Source: SIG480 sp045595365 (GTDB lineage: Bacteria > Bacillota > Clostridia > Oscillospirales > JAAYXM01). From it: a DNA stretch of 24,144 bases. How positions within the stretch are numbered: position 1 is the stretch's first letter; every line of letters starts with the position of its first letter. The translations under genes were made by a program, and so were the position numbers. Shown one piece after another: positions 6,453 through 13,293 of this stretch. Below the pieces are notes generated by a model. The model did not search any database. It had not been told where the DNA came from and saw only the letters and a program-made list of their open reading frames with translations. The stretch is from contig JAZOAI010000002.1 in assembly GCA_045595365.1 (NCBI GenBank), positions 1 through 24,144 on the forward strand, read 5' to 3'.

Positions 6453-7030
6453 ATGTCCGACGTCTTATCCTTATTCCTTTTCTTTTTATTTTCATTATTT
6501 TCTCCTCGTGTAAAGCTGACGAAGATATCAAGGAAGAGCTTATCAGCTCTCTTTCTTCCATAACTTCTGCAGAATATACTGCAAAAATAACCGCGAGCTT
6601 CCCGACCCGCGAAGCCGTCTTCACAATAAACTATTCACACACGCCTGACGGTGACCGTGCATCGGTTCTTTCTCCGGCTGAGGTTGCGGGAGTTTCATAC
6701 TCCGTCTCGGATGGCGGCGGATGTCTTGAGTTTGACGGAGCGATTCTCGAAATCGGCAAGCTTTCTGACGGCGGAATATCCCCGTTTTCCTGCATAGGCT
6801 CGCTTCTCACAACCTGGAAGTCAGGTAGTTTTGACGAGATAAGCCGTTCTGCGATGTATGGAAAAAATGCGTTTTTTACAATATCGAGACGGACACAAGA
6901 CCTTACGGAACTCGAATACAGAACCTGGTTTTCGGAGGATGAATTTCTCCCGTTATACGCTGAAATTTTTTCCGATGGTGACCGTATTATACAATGCGAA
7001 TTTGAAAGGGGCATCCACAACAGAAAATGA
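6449..7030 (+). CDS. LolA-like lipoprotein (YdcC-like position)
   Basis: A 193-residue predicted lipoprotein: an N-terminal hydrophobic segment (about residues 5-18) ends in FSSC, a lipobox with Cys as the lipidation site. The remainder is a beta-rich sequence (SAEYTAKITASFPTREAVFTINY) consistent with a LolA/LppX-type half barrel, but no diagnostic motif is seen. The main support is position: B. subtilis has a putative lipoprotein, YdcC, directly before alr and ndoA. The start is GTG 6449 in GTGA, overlapping the nnrD stop by 4 bp; ATGA couples its end to alr. In other Firmicutes the neighbour upstream is acpS; here it is nnrD. The function is unknown, perhaps envelope lipid or precursor handling. 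Confidence 0.7.
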   Translation: MNVRRLILIPFLFIFIIFSSCKADEDIKEELISSLSSITSAEYTAKITASFPTREAVFTINYSHTPDGDRASVLSPAEVAGVSYSVSDGGGCLEFDGAILEIGKLSDGGISPFSCIGSLLTTWKSGSFDEISRSAMYGKNAFFTISRRTQDLTELEYRTWFSEDEFLPLYAEIFSDGDRIIQCEFERGIHNRK

Positions 7031-8160
7031 GCGTTTTAAACAGAACTGAGGCTCAAATAAACCTTAAAAACCTATCTCACAATTTTAAACAAATAAAAGC
7101 TTTCACCAAAGGCGCTGACATCATCGCTGTTGTCAAGGCAGATGCATATGGCCACGGCGCACTTGAAGCCGCCTCGCTTTATGAAAAGCTCGGCGCTTCA
7201 ATCCTCGCAGTTGCGTGTCTTGACGAAGCTCTCCTTCTCCGCGAGAGCGGAATCTCCGCTCCGATTATGATTTTAGGCGCTACCCCCATTCATCTTGCAG
7301 GGTTTCTCACAAAAAACAACATAATCCAATCTGTCCACAGCTTAGAGTACGCGAAAAGCTTATCTCATGCAGCAGATGCCTTGGGGAAGAAAATCGCAGT
7401 ACACATTAAGCTTGACACAGGTATGTCGCGCTTCGGGATATATTCCCACTGCAACTTTACCGGAAGCGCAGCAGATGCTGCATATGAAATATGCAAGCTT
7501 CCTCACCTGGTTGCAGAGGGGATTTTCACTCACTTTGCTGAAGCTGAAAATCCTGACACATCATTTACAGACAAACAGTTTGAAAGCTTCCTTCGCGTTG
7601 TCGAAATTTTAAAATCACGAGGGATAACCTTCAAATTTTGCCATTGCGCAAACAGCGCAGCTGTGGTAAACTATAAGAGGGCACACTTAAACTGTGTGCG
7701 GCCGGGGCTTCTTCTTTATGGGTATTCCCTTGATGGAAATAAAATCGAAGGTCTTGACCTCCGCCCGGCGCTTACGTTCAAGGCTCTCATCGGCGACGTG
7801 CGCAAGGTTCTTTGCGGCGATTCTCTGAGCTACAACAGGACCTTCGTTGCAGAGCGGGATATGACCGTTGCGGTTGTCTGCTGCGGATATGCAGACGGGG
7901 TTTCCCGGGCTCTTTCAAATCGCGGCTTTTTCCTGATAAACGGGCGCCGCGCAAAAATCCTCGGAAACGTCTGCATGGATCTCACTCTCGTAGATGTCAC
8001 CGACATCCCGGATGTAAAACCTTTTGACGAAGCAGTTATATTCGGAAGCCAGAGAGAAGCTTATCTTTCCCCCGTCGAACAGGCAACGATTGCAGGAACG
8101 ATCTCCTACGAGCTTCTCACCTCTATCTCAAAGCGAGTCCCCCGCACATATCTTCTGTAA
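7027..8160 (+). CDS. alr: Alanine racemase
   Basis: A 377-residue PLP enzyme that interconverts L- and D-alanine for peptidoglycan; cytosolic homodimer. The PLP lysine is Lys37 in VVKADAYGHGA, the second catalytic base Tyr269 is in SYNRTF, and RPGLLLYG and CCGYADGVSR are family blocks. The length is normal. ATG 7027 overlaps the lipoprotein stop as ATGA, so translation is probably coupled. It is followed by 135 nt and then the ndoA toxin gene, the order found in Bacilli and Clostridia, but without the antitoxin gene normally placed between them. Confidence 0.96.
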   Translation: MSVLNRTEAQINLKNLSHNFKQIKAFTKGADIIAVVKADAYGHGALEAASLYEKLGASILAVACLDEALLLRESGISAPIMILGATPIHLAGFLTKNNIIQSVHSLEYAKSLSHAADALGKKIAVHIKLDTGMSRFGIYSHCNFTGSAADAAYEICKLPHLVAEGIFTHFAEAENPDTSFTDKQFESFLRVVEILKSRGITFKFCHCANSAAVVNYKRAHLNCVRPGLLLYGYSLDGNKIEGLDLRPALTFKALIGDVRKVLCGDSLSYNRTFVAERDMTVAVVCCGYADGVSRALSNRGFFLINGRRAKILGNVCMDLTLVDVTDIPDVKPFDEAVIFGSQREAYLSPVEQATIAGTISYELLTSISKRVPRTYLL

Positions 8161-8295
8161 ACGGCATAAAATATCCCGGAGGGTAAATGAGAATTTTTTG
8201 AAATTTTCAAAGTGCTGATTAAAATATGCACGCTTGTGGAAAAATATAGTTGTCGAAGCTTTTCGGCTACTACATTCCTGCGGAGCGTGAATTAA

Positions 8296-8652
8296 GTGAA
8301 TTACAGTGTAAAACGCGGAGATATCTACTATGCCGACTTAAGCCCTGTTGTCGGCAGCGAACAGGGCGGAATGCGCCCGGTTCTTATAATCCAGAATGAT
8401 GTTGGGAACCGCCACAGCCCGACAGTTATTGCGGCGGCCATAACCTCTCAGATTAACAAAGCAAAGCTCCCCACCCACATCGAACTCGGGGGCAAGAGCT
8501 TTGGCCTTGCAAAAGATTCCGTCGTTCTTCTTGAGCAGGTGCGAACTATCGACAAAACCCGCCTCAAGGAAAAAATGGGAAGATTAGATGATTCTCTCAT
8601 GCACAGAGTTGACGATGCAATAGCCGTAAGCTTCGGGCTTTCGGGTAATTAA
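8296..8652 (+). CDS. ndoA: MazF/NdoA-type mRNA endoribonuclease toxin
   Basis: A 118-residue ribosome-independent endoribonuclease of the EndoA/PemK/MazF family. VKRGDIYYADLSPVVGSEQG and GMRPVLIIQND are nearly identical in pattern to B. subtilis NdoA; the catalytic Arg and Thr correspond to Arg27 and Thr50. Family length is normal. The start is GTG 8296, with GGAG (8282-8285) 10 nt upstream; a TAA lies directly before it in frame. In B. subtilis the antitoxin NdoAI is encoded between alr and ndoA, but the 135 nt here hold no ORF of the needed size, so the toxin appears orphaned, or its antitoxin is elsewhere. Confidence 0.93.
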   Translation: MNYSVKRGDIYYADLSPVVGSEQGGMRPVLIIQNDVGNRHSPTVIAAAITSQINKAKLPTHIELGGKSFGLAKDSVVLLEQVRTIDKTRLKEKMGRLDDSLMHRVDDAIAVSFGLSGN

Positions 8653-8686
8653 CAACAAAAGATAAATTATACGGAGGTATATTGAA

Positions 8687-9304
8687 ATGAAACAGAAAAA
8701 ATGGAAAGCTATCACGTCTGCAGTTCTCCTCGCCGCCCTTGTTGTTGCCGGGGCTATTGCGATTGCGGCTGAATATGGAACTTCTGATGACCCGCTCGTC
8801 AGCTTAAGTTACATAAACAACGTTCTCGCACCCCAGATTTCAGAAAAGGTTGACGAGATAATCGCGGAGAAGACAGGCTCTCTCGGCTCGGAGCTTGATG
8901 CAAAAATAAACTCTATTTCCGGCGAAATTGATGATAAAATTTCTGAATATACCTCTAAAAACGCAGAGGAGCTTGTAACGGATGCTTTTGTTTCAAACGT
9001 TGCAGAGAAGGTTGCGGAAAAGGTCGGCTCATCCGGCACGTCATCAACCTTCGCACTCGTAAAGCTTAAAAGCGGCCAGACGCTTACAGCAAAGGTCGGC
9101 TGCGAAGCTCTTCTCCGCCTCGGTTCTGCCACCTGCGTATCCTCCGGGACTCCCGGCCTTATAGATATGACCACAGGAGGCGACCTTTCGGGCGGAAAGA
9201 GCCTTGAAAAAAATCACCTTTACCTCTGCACTGTCGATGGGCGAGGAATCCGCGCTACAAGCGATGCGACGCTCCTCGTTCGCGGCCCATATTCAATCTC
9301 CTGA
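8687..9304 (+). CDS. Exported coiled-coil protein of unknown function
   Basis: A 205-residue protein. An N-terminal signal or anchor segment (residues 9-28, LLAALVVAGAIAIAAEYG) is followed by SDDPLVSLSYINN, a helical region of about residues 48-110 rich in E, K and D that looks like a coiled coil, and a beta-rich C-terminal domain (ALVKLKSGQTLTAKVGCEALLRLG ... SKSLEKNHLYL-like, ending VRGPYSIS). From memory, this layout with DPLVSLSYIN and KNHL occurs in many Clostridia proteins annotated as hypothetical. GGAGG lies at 8673-8677. It ends at a strong terminator (9316-9352). It lies 34 nt after ndoA; whether they share a transcript is unclear. Confidence 0.75.
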   Translation: MKQKKWKAITSAVLLAALVVAGAIAIAAEYGTSDDPLVSLSYINNVLAPQISEKVDEIIAEKTGSLGSELDAKINSISGEIDDKISEYTSKNAEELVTDAFVSNVAEKVAEKVGSSGTSSTFALVKLKSGQTLTAKVGCEALLRLGSATCVSSGTPGLIDMTTGGDLSGGKSLEKNHLYLCTVDGRGIRATSDATLLVRGPYSIS

Positions 9305-9315
9305 TTACAAATGAT

Positions 9316-9352
9316 AAAAAGCTGCTGCAACGCGCGTTGCAGCAGCTTTTTT
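9316..9352. terminator. strong bidirectional intrinsic terminator
   Basis: A perfect 12-bp stem GCTGCTGCAACG (9321-9332) with 9335-9346, preceded by AAAAA and followed by TTTTTT. It closes the operon that ends with the exported coiled-coil gene. Confidence 0.9.
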
Positions 9353-9364
9353 GTTCACTATATT
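9337..9364 (+). promoter_or_regulatory. possible promoter overlapping the terminator
   Basis: TTGCAG (9337-9342), in the descending arm of the terminator, and TATATT (9359-9364) are 16 bp apart. This is the only promoter candidate for the gene at 9382. Its start would fall near 9371, almost on the binding site, so this is tentative. Confidence 0.25.
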
Positions 9365-9381
9365 TTGTTGGAGGCATAAAA

Positions 9382-9930
9382 ATGCAGAAAACTCTACCTC
9401 TCTATCTCGGCCCGTCTGTCATCGGGTCAGTTGTTCTTGAGGGTGACGAGCATCATCTTCGCGCGGTCGCAAAAACTTATGCAAGCGTTTCCGGGATTTG
9501 CCGCGCCTACATAAAAGGCAGGAGCGGAACCCTTCTCGTTGGGGTTCTCTCACCCGACGAGAATGCGTTTTCGGCAAAACGAAGCTTTTCAAAAGGCTCG
9601 CTTCGCGATGTGGGCATCACTCCCGAGGAAATCACATACGCCTATGTTCTGTGCAAACAGGACTCGGCTTTCCAAAGCTCTGACGACTGGGAATCGGTTG
9701 ACGAGCTTCCCGAAATTTTGTGCCGCAACAAGATAATTTCAACACTTGCAGGCTCGTTTGGTGCAAAAATCGACAAGCTGGACTTTCCCACAAAAATTGC
9801 GGTACCTCTCTTTACGGGCCGCCCCTTTCCTCGCCCTGACGTTCTCTGCCTCATGACGCCGTGCAGGATTGACGGCGAGCTTTTTGGCGTTATCGGAGTT
9901 TCAAAAAACGGATTGCCTCAAAAAACTTAA
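9382..9930 (+). CDS. Hypothetical protein
   Basis: A 182-residue protein without signal peptide, membrane segment or recognised catalytic motif. The N-terminal half is beta-rich (LPLYLGPSVIGSVVLEGD, GTLLVGVLSPDENAFS) and resembles short uncharacterised proteins common in Oscillospiraceae in which a GVL-P segment is followed by an aromatic-basic RSFSKGSL-type stretch; this is recollection, not a search. ATG 9382 is supported by TTGGAGG (9368-9374) 7 nt upstream; an ATG at 9337 lies in the terminator. Its stop is 1 bp from the stop of the converging NusG-II gene. Confidence 0.7.
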   Translation: MQKTLPLYLGPSVIGSVVLEGDEHHLRAVAKTYASVSGICRAYIKGRSGTLLVGVLSPDENAFSAKRSFSKGSLRDVGITPEEITYAYVLCKQDSAFQSSDDWESVDELPEILCRNKIISTLAGSFGAKIDKLDFPTKIAVPLFTGRPFPRPDVLCLMTPCRIDGELFGVIGVSKNGLPQKT

Positions 9931-9931
9931 A

Positions 9932-10282
9932 CTATCCCGCAATCGCGTCAAAGCTTGCATTTCCGTCAATTTCAATGCTCATGCGGTTCGGGACACATAT
10001 AACAATCTCCCCCGCTCTTGAAATTTCGCCGCTTTTCTCACACACCTTATCCGGGCAGTCCGCGCGGACAACTCTCGCAGCTTCGCCGGATATTTCGACT
10101 GTAATCTCAGGAAACTCTATTACCCTGTCTTCAGATAGAGACGCAGTATATATGAGCTTTCCATCACGCGTTATCCTCAAGGTCTCCCCCTCGTTTTGAG
10201 TCAAATTCGGAATAAGCCATATGCTCACTGCAAGAAGAAGCACCGCTGCAACAACGAAAAAATCACCTGCGCGCCACTTCAT
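9932..10282 (-). CDS. NusG domain II-containing protein
   Basis: A 116-residue exported or membrane-anchored protein. An N-terminal transmembrane segment (about 7-25, FFVVAAVLLLAVSIWLIP) precedes a small beta domain with the typical block DCPDKVCEKSGEISRAGEIVICVPNRMSIEI-like pattern, including two cysteines. The family (PF07009) is not a transcription factor; it is often encoded with ApbE flavin transferases and Gx transporters in anaerobe redox or quinone loci. ATG 10282 has AAGGGG 7 nt upstream. The gene overlaps the end of apbE by 20 bp, so the two are coupled. Its partner transporter gene is not present; a converging gene follows. Confidence 0.85.
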   Translation of the reverse strand: MKWRAGDFFVVAAVLLLAVSIWLIPNLTQNEGETLRITRDGKLIYTASLSEDRVIEFPEITVEISGEAARVVRADCPDKVCEKSGEISRAGEIVICVPNRMSIEIDGNASFDAIAG

Positions 10283-11261
10283 ATACATACCCCTTTTCAT
10301 CATTCGGCACAAAGCTTTCCCATATTCCTTCGGTAATCGTGACTTTCCTGTCGCGCCCGATGAGAATGAGTTCAAAATCCGCACGCTCTCTCCAGAATGC
10401 AAGAGCCGCCTCTCTTCCCATAACATAGAGTGCGGTGGAATACGCATCTCCCTTGGCGCCGCTATCGGAAATTACACACACGGCAGTCAAATCGGCCTCG
10501 GCGGGGTGCCCGGTTTCGGGGTCTAAAATGTGGTGATACCGCTTTCCGTCTTTTTTAAAATACCTCTCGTAATCCCCCGAGGAAATCACAAACTTTCCCG
10601 AAATCGGCAGGGAAAGAATCCAGTCATTCTCATCCCCTGCCGGGTCGCGCACCGCAACATTGAATGCCTCGCCGCCGGGTTTTGTTCCGTGGACATAGAC
10701 GTTGCCGCCGAGCGATATAACCGCGCCCGGCACCTTTTCTTTTTCGAGAATCTCTTTTATGACATCAGTTGCATAGCCTTTCGCTATCGCACCGAAATTG
10801 AGCCTCACTCCGTTTTTCAGGTCAACTCTCCCGCCTGTATATCCCGCATTTTCCGCCTTTGCCGAAGACCTCGCCGCCAAAAGCTCCTCCGCGCCCGGAA
10901 CGTAGTTTTTGCTCCCTATCCCCCAAAGCTCAATAAGGCTTCCGAGGTATGGTGAAAAAGCTCCGCGTGTTTCCTCATATAGCCTTTGCGATATAGGAAG
11001 AAGCCTTCGGGTATGCTTTCCCATTTCTCCGCCACCAGCGTTATTAAGCCCAAAAAGCTTGCCGTCTGACGGAGACAGCTCATCTGAAATTTCATTGAGT
11101 GCAGACGATATTTCATCTGCCGCCGCCTCATTTTCAGGATATAACGAAAAGCTCGCGACAGTATCCATAACATAGACTGTGCGCGAGCTTTTACTTTCCG
11201 TGCAAGAAGCAAGAAGCACAATCATAATTGCAAGCAGTGTGCAAATTGCTGTCTTCTTCAT
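10263..11261 (-). CDS. apbE: FAD:protein FMN transferase (ApbE family) lipoprotein
   Basis: A 332-residue extracytoplasmic lipoprotein (lipobox LLASC, Cys20) that transfers FMN from FAD to a Thr or Ser of target flavoproteins, with Mg2+. Family blocks: VYVMDTVASFSLY near the N terminus, LNFGAIAKGYATD, ISLGGNVYVHG, HHILDPETGHPA and the metal-site SGAKGDAYSTALYVMG. Length is normal. The ATG is 1 nt after the stop of a 48-codon ORF (11263-11409), whose last codons provide an AAGGA 14 nt away. The NusG-II gene overlaps its end. No FMN-receiving protein (RnfG, NqrC or FMN-binding lipoprotein) is in the window, so the substrate is unknown. Confidence 0.92.
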   Translation of the reverse strand: MKKTAICTLLAIMIVLLASCTESKSSRTVYVMDTVASFSLYPENEAAADEISSALNEISDELSPSDGKLFGLNNAGGGEMGKHTRRLLPISQRLYEETRGAFSPYLGSLIELWGIGSKNYVPGAEELLAARSSAKAENAGYTGGRVDLKNGVRLNFGAIAKGYATDVIKEILEKEKVPGAVISLGGNVYVHGTKPGGEAFNVAVRDPAGDENDWILSLPISGKFVISSGDYERYFKKDGKRYHHILDPETGHPAEADLTAVCVISDSGAKGDAYSTALYVMGREAALAFWRERADFELILIGRDRKVTITEGIWESFVPNDEKGYVYEVARR

Positions 11262-11262
11262 A

Positions 11263-11409
11263 TTACATTTTCTTTTCCTTCTGATAGTTTATCATAAATA
11301 TTCCGGTGCTTATCAGTATAAGCGTAATTATAATATTTACAACCGGAACGTTGCTGTTCTCACGGAGCATAAGGCTTGAGAGCAGGACAAAGCCCTGCTC
11401 TGTTATCAT
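11263..11409 (-). CDS. small single-span membrane peptide (48 residues)
   Basis: An ORF too short for ordinary calling, read by eye between the reductase and apbE. It starts MITEQGFVLLSSLMLRENSN, has one hydrophobic stretch (about residues 21-40, VPVVNIIITLILISTGIFMI) and ends in a basic tail with Lys and Gln. It begins 8 nt after the reductase stop and its stop is 1 nt before the apbE ATG, so it fills the gap exactly. GGGAG lies 13 nt upstream, longer than ideal. An 8-bp hairpin (11379-11386 with 11394-11401) lies over its first codons. It could be real and couple translation of apbE, or be a chance frame; conservation would decide. Confidence 0.45.
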   Translation of the reverse strand: MITEQGFVLLSSLMLRENSNVPVVNIIITLILISTGIFMINYQKEKKM

Positions 11410-11417
11410 TTCTGTAA

Positions 11418-12269
11418 TTAAACTCCCGAATACGCTGCAAATCCGCCGTCAACCGGAACTACAACGCCGTTGACAAAGCCTGATGCTTTTTTGTCAACAA
11501 GCCAGAGAAGCGTTCCGATAAGCTCTTCGGGCTCTCCGAAACGATCCATCGGCGTCTGAGAAAGGATTTTTTCTGTGCGCTCGGTTGGCGTTCCGTCTTC
11601 ATTGAAGAGCATTGCGCGGTTCTGGTTTGTTACAAAGAAGCCCGGAGCAATCGCATTTACGCGAATGCCAACCTTTGACATATGCACCGCAAGCCACTGT
11701 GTAAAGTTGCTTACGGCTGCCTTTGCGCCGCTGTATGCAGGGATTTTCGTAAGCGGGCAAAAAGCGTTCATTGAGGAGATGTTGATGATAACCGCACCGT
11801 CTTTATCAAGCATATCCTTTGAAAAAGTCTGTGAAGGGAGAAGCGTTCCGATAAAATTGAGATTGAAAACAAATTCAACACCCTTCGGGTCAAGGTCAAA
11901 AAAGGTTGAGATGTTCTCATCATTGATATCTTCTTTAAAAAGATACTCTTTTGTGGTCGTGCCACGCGGGTTGTTGCCGCCTGCACCGTTGAGAAGAATA
12001 TCGCAGGTTCCGAGAGAAGCGTTAACCTTCTCGCGTGCAGCAGCAAGGCTTTCCGGGTCAAGAACGTTTACACCTACTCCGATTGCGACTCCGCCGTCCT
12101 TCACAATCTCATCGGCAACTGCGTTTGCAGCTTCCTCACGAAGGTCAAGAATCGCAATTTTTGCACCGCATTTTGCAAGAGCCTTTGCAAACATAGCACA
12201 AAGAACTCCGCCGCCGCCGGTAACTACCGCTACCTTTCCTTTAAGGTCAATGTCAAATGGAATTTTCAT
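11418..12269 (-). CDS. SDR-family D-mannonate oxidoreductase (fructuronate reductase)
   Basis: A 283-residue NAD(P)-dependent short-chain dehydrogenase, cytosolic. Nucleotide motif VVTGGGGVLCAMFAKALA (15-33), the NAG-equivalent LLNGAGGNNPRGTT, catalytic Ser in INISSMNAF, the YSGAK active-site pair, and RVNAIAPGFFVTNQNRAML. The long insert between the NAG and Ser motifs (FFDLDPKGVEFVFNLNF) and the C-terminal PVDGGFAAYSGV fit the mannonate oxidoreductase subgroup (UxuB/YjmF type), which reduces D-fructuronate to D-mannonate. ATG 12269 has GGAGG 7 nt upstream and a promoter at 12301-12329. No other hexuronate gene is in the window; apbE and NusG-II follow on the same strand, an unusual pairing. 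Confidence 0.85.
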   Translation of the reverse strand: MKIPFDIDLKGKVAVVTGGGGVLCAMFAKALAKCGAKIAILDLREEAANAVADEIVKDGGVAIGVGVNVLDPESLAAAREKVNASLGTCDILLNGAGGNNPRGTTTKEYLFKEDINDENISTFFDLDPKGVEFVFNLNFIGTLLPSQTFSKDMLDKDGAVIINISSMNAFCPLTKIPAYSGAKAAVSNFTQWLAVHMSKVGIRVNAIAPGFFVTNQNRAMLFNEDGTPTERTEKILSQTPMDRFGEPEELIGTLLWLVDKKASGFVNGVVVPVDGGFAAYSGV

Positions 12270-12300
12270 TTCAATACCTCCAATGATTAAGTCCTTCATA

Positions 12301-12329
12301 ATTATGACACACTGCGATGTTTTTTTCAA
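12301..12329 (-). promoter_or_regulatory. sigma-A promoter for the uxuB-like/apbE operon
   Basis: On the minus strand TTGAAA (12329-12324), a 17-bp spacer and CATAAT (12306-12301), about 30 nt before the start codon. Confidence 0.6.
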
Positions 12330-12358
12330 CCCATTTTATGAAAAAGTTTTCCTCCCGA

Positions 12359-12387
12359 TTGCGCCGCAATTACTTTTGTGATATACT
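12359..12387 (+). promoter_or_regulatory. extended -10 promoter for the ATP-grasp genes
   Basis: TTGCGC (12359-12364), a 17-bp spacer and TATACT (12382-12387) preceded by TGA, an extended -10. It lies divergent to the promoter at 12301-12329. Confidence 0.55.
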
Positions 12388-12423
12388 TTATCTTAATTCA
12401 GACAATCTTTGGGGGTTGTTAGT

Positions 12424-13287
12424 ATGCACGGACTTCTTATCGTAAACAAATTTTTAAATACCACCAAGTTTTCAGACATATATTCACGTCTTGAAGCTGC
12501 TTTTTCAGCAGAGGGGGCAGAGCTTTCTCTCTCTACAAACGCAGATTTTATTTGTGACGTAAACTCCCCGCTTGTGCTTTCTAAAAGGCCTGATTTTATT
12601 CTCTTCTGGGATAAAGACGTTCTCCTCGCCCGCCGGTTTGAAGAAAGCGGCATCCCTGTCTTCAATTCCTCAGAAAGCATTGATATATGCGACAACAAAG
12701 CAAAAATGCACCTTGCGCTCAGAGGCCTTCCCATGCCCGAGACATACATAGCCCCGATGACGTTTCCGAACATCGGTTTTTCTGACCTTTCCTTTCTTGA
12801 GGAAGTTGAAAACCGCTTGGGGTATCCCATGGTTATAAAGGAAGCCTTCGGCTCCTTCGGCGCTCAGGTATATCTCGCAAAGGGGCGCGACGAGCTTTTT
12901 GAAATAACGAAAGCTCACGAGAAAACTCCTCTTATTTTTCAAAAGCTTATCTCCGAAAGCTTCGGGCGAGATATCCGCATAAACGTAGTCGGGCATAAGG
13001 TCACAGCCGCTATGATGAGAGTAAGTGACGGTTATGACTTTCGCTCAAATGTGACACTCGGGGGCAAGACTCTTCCCTACACCCCGACAGCTGCTGAAAT
13101 CGCACTCGCCGAAGAGGCCTCAAGGCGGCTTGGGCTTTCTTTTGCGGGCATTGATATTCTTTTCGGAAATGACGGCCCGATTCTTTGTGAGGTCAACTCA
13201 AATGCTCACTTTAAAAGCACTTACGACTGCACGGGTGTCGACCTTGCGGAGAAGATTGCAAAACACATAATAGAAAAATGCAGGTGA
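12424..13287 (+). CDS. RimK-like ATP-grasp ligase, copy 1
   Basis: A 287-residue cytosolic ATP-grasp enzyme of the RimK/LysX type, which joins a carboxylate to an amine through an acyl phosphate. An N-terminal domain (1-100) ends with VFNSSESIDICDNKAKMHLAL; then VIKEAFGSFGAQVYL with Lys139 and the flexible glycine loop, EFGRDIRINVVG-type motif at 179-190, MRVSDGYDFRSNVTLGG and the metal site CEVNSN (Glu256, Asn258). All key residues are present. ATG 12424 with GGGGG 8 nt upstream; a TTG at 12409 is less likely. It is followed after 6 nt by a second ATP-grasp gene. The substrate is unknown; RimK-like proteins add glutamate or join amino acids to peptides or carriers. Confidence 0.85.
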   Translation: MHGLLIVNKFLNTTKFSDIYSRLEAAFSAEGAELSLSTNADFICDVNSPLVLSKRPDFILFWDKDVLLARRFEESGIPVFNSSESIDICDNKAKMHLALRGLPMPETYIAPMTFPNIGFSDLSFLEEVENRLGYPMVIKEAFGSFGAQVYLAKGRDELFEITKAHEKTPLIFQKLISESFGRDIRINVVGHKVTAAMMRVSDGYDFRSNVTLGGKTLPYTPTAAEIALAEEASRRLGLSFAGIDILFGNDGPILCEVNSNAHFKSTYDCTGVDLAEKIAKHIIEKCR

Positions 13288-13293
13288 TTTTTT

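Noticed and set aside
8187..8201. Five-codon micro-ORF (MRIF and stop) with a strong GGAGGG site after alr
   Set aside because: Too short to support as a gene. It could mark a decayed antitoxin start, but the frame that follows has no resemblance to an antitoxin.
8236..8295. 19-residue GTG-started ORF ending directly at the ndoA start
   Set aside because: No ribosome binding site and no similarity to MazE or NdoAI; most likely chance.
11379..11401. 8-bp hairpin after the reductase stop as a terminator
   Set aside because: No T run follows on the minus strand, and the hairpin lies inside the 48-codon ORF.
11575..12381. Open frame of 268 codons on the plus strand opposite the reductase
   Set aside because: A shadow of the reductase gene, which has strong family motifs, a binding site and a promoter on the minus strand.
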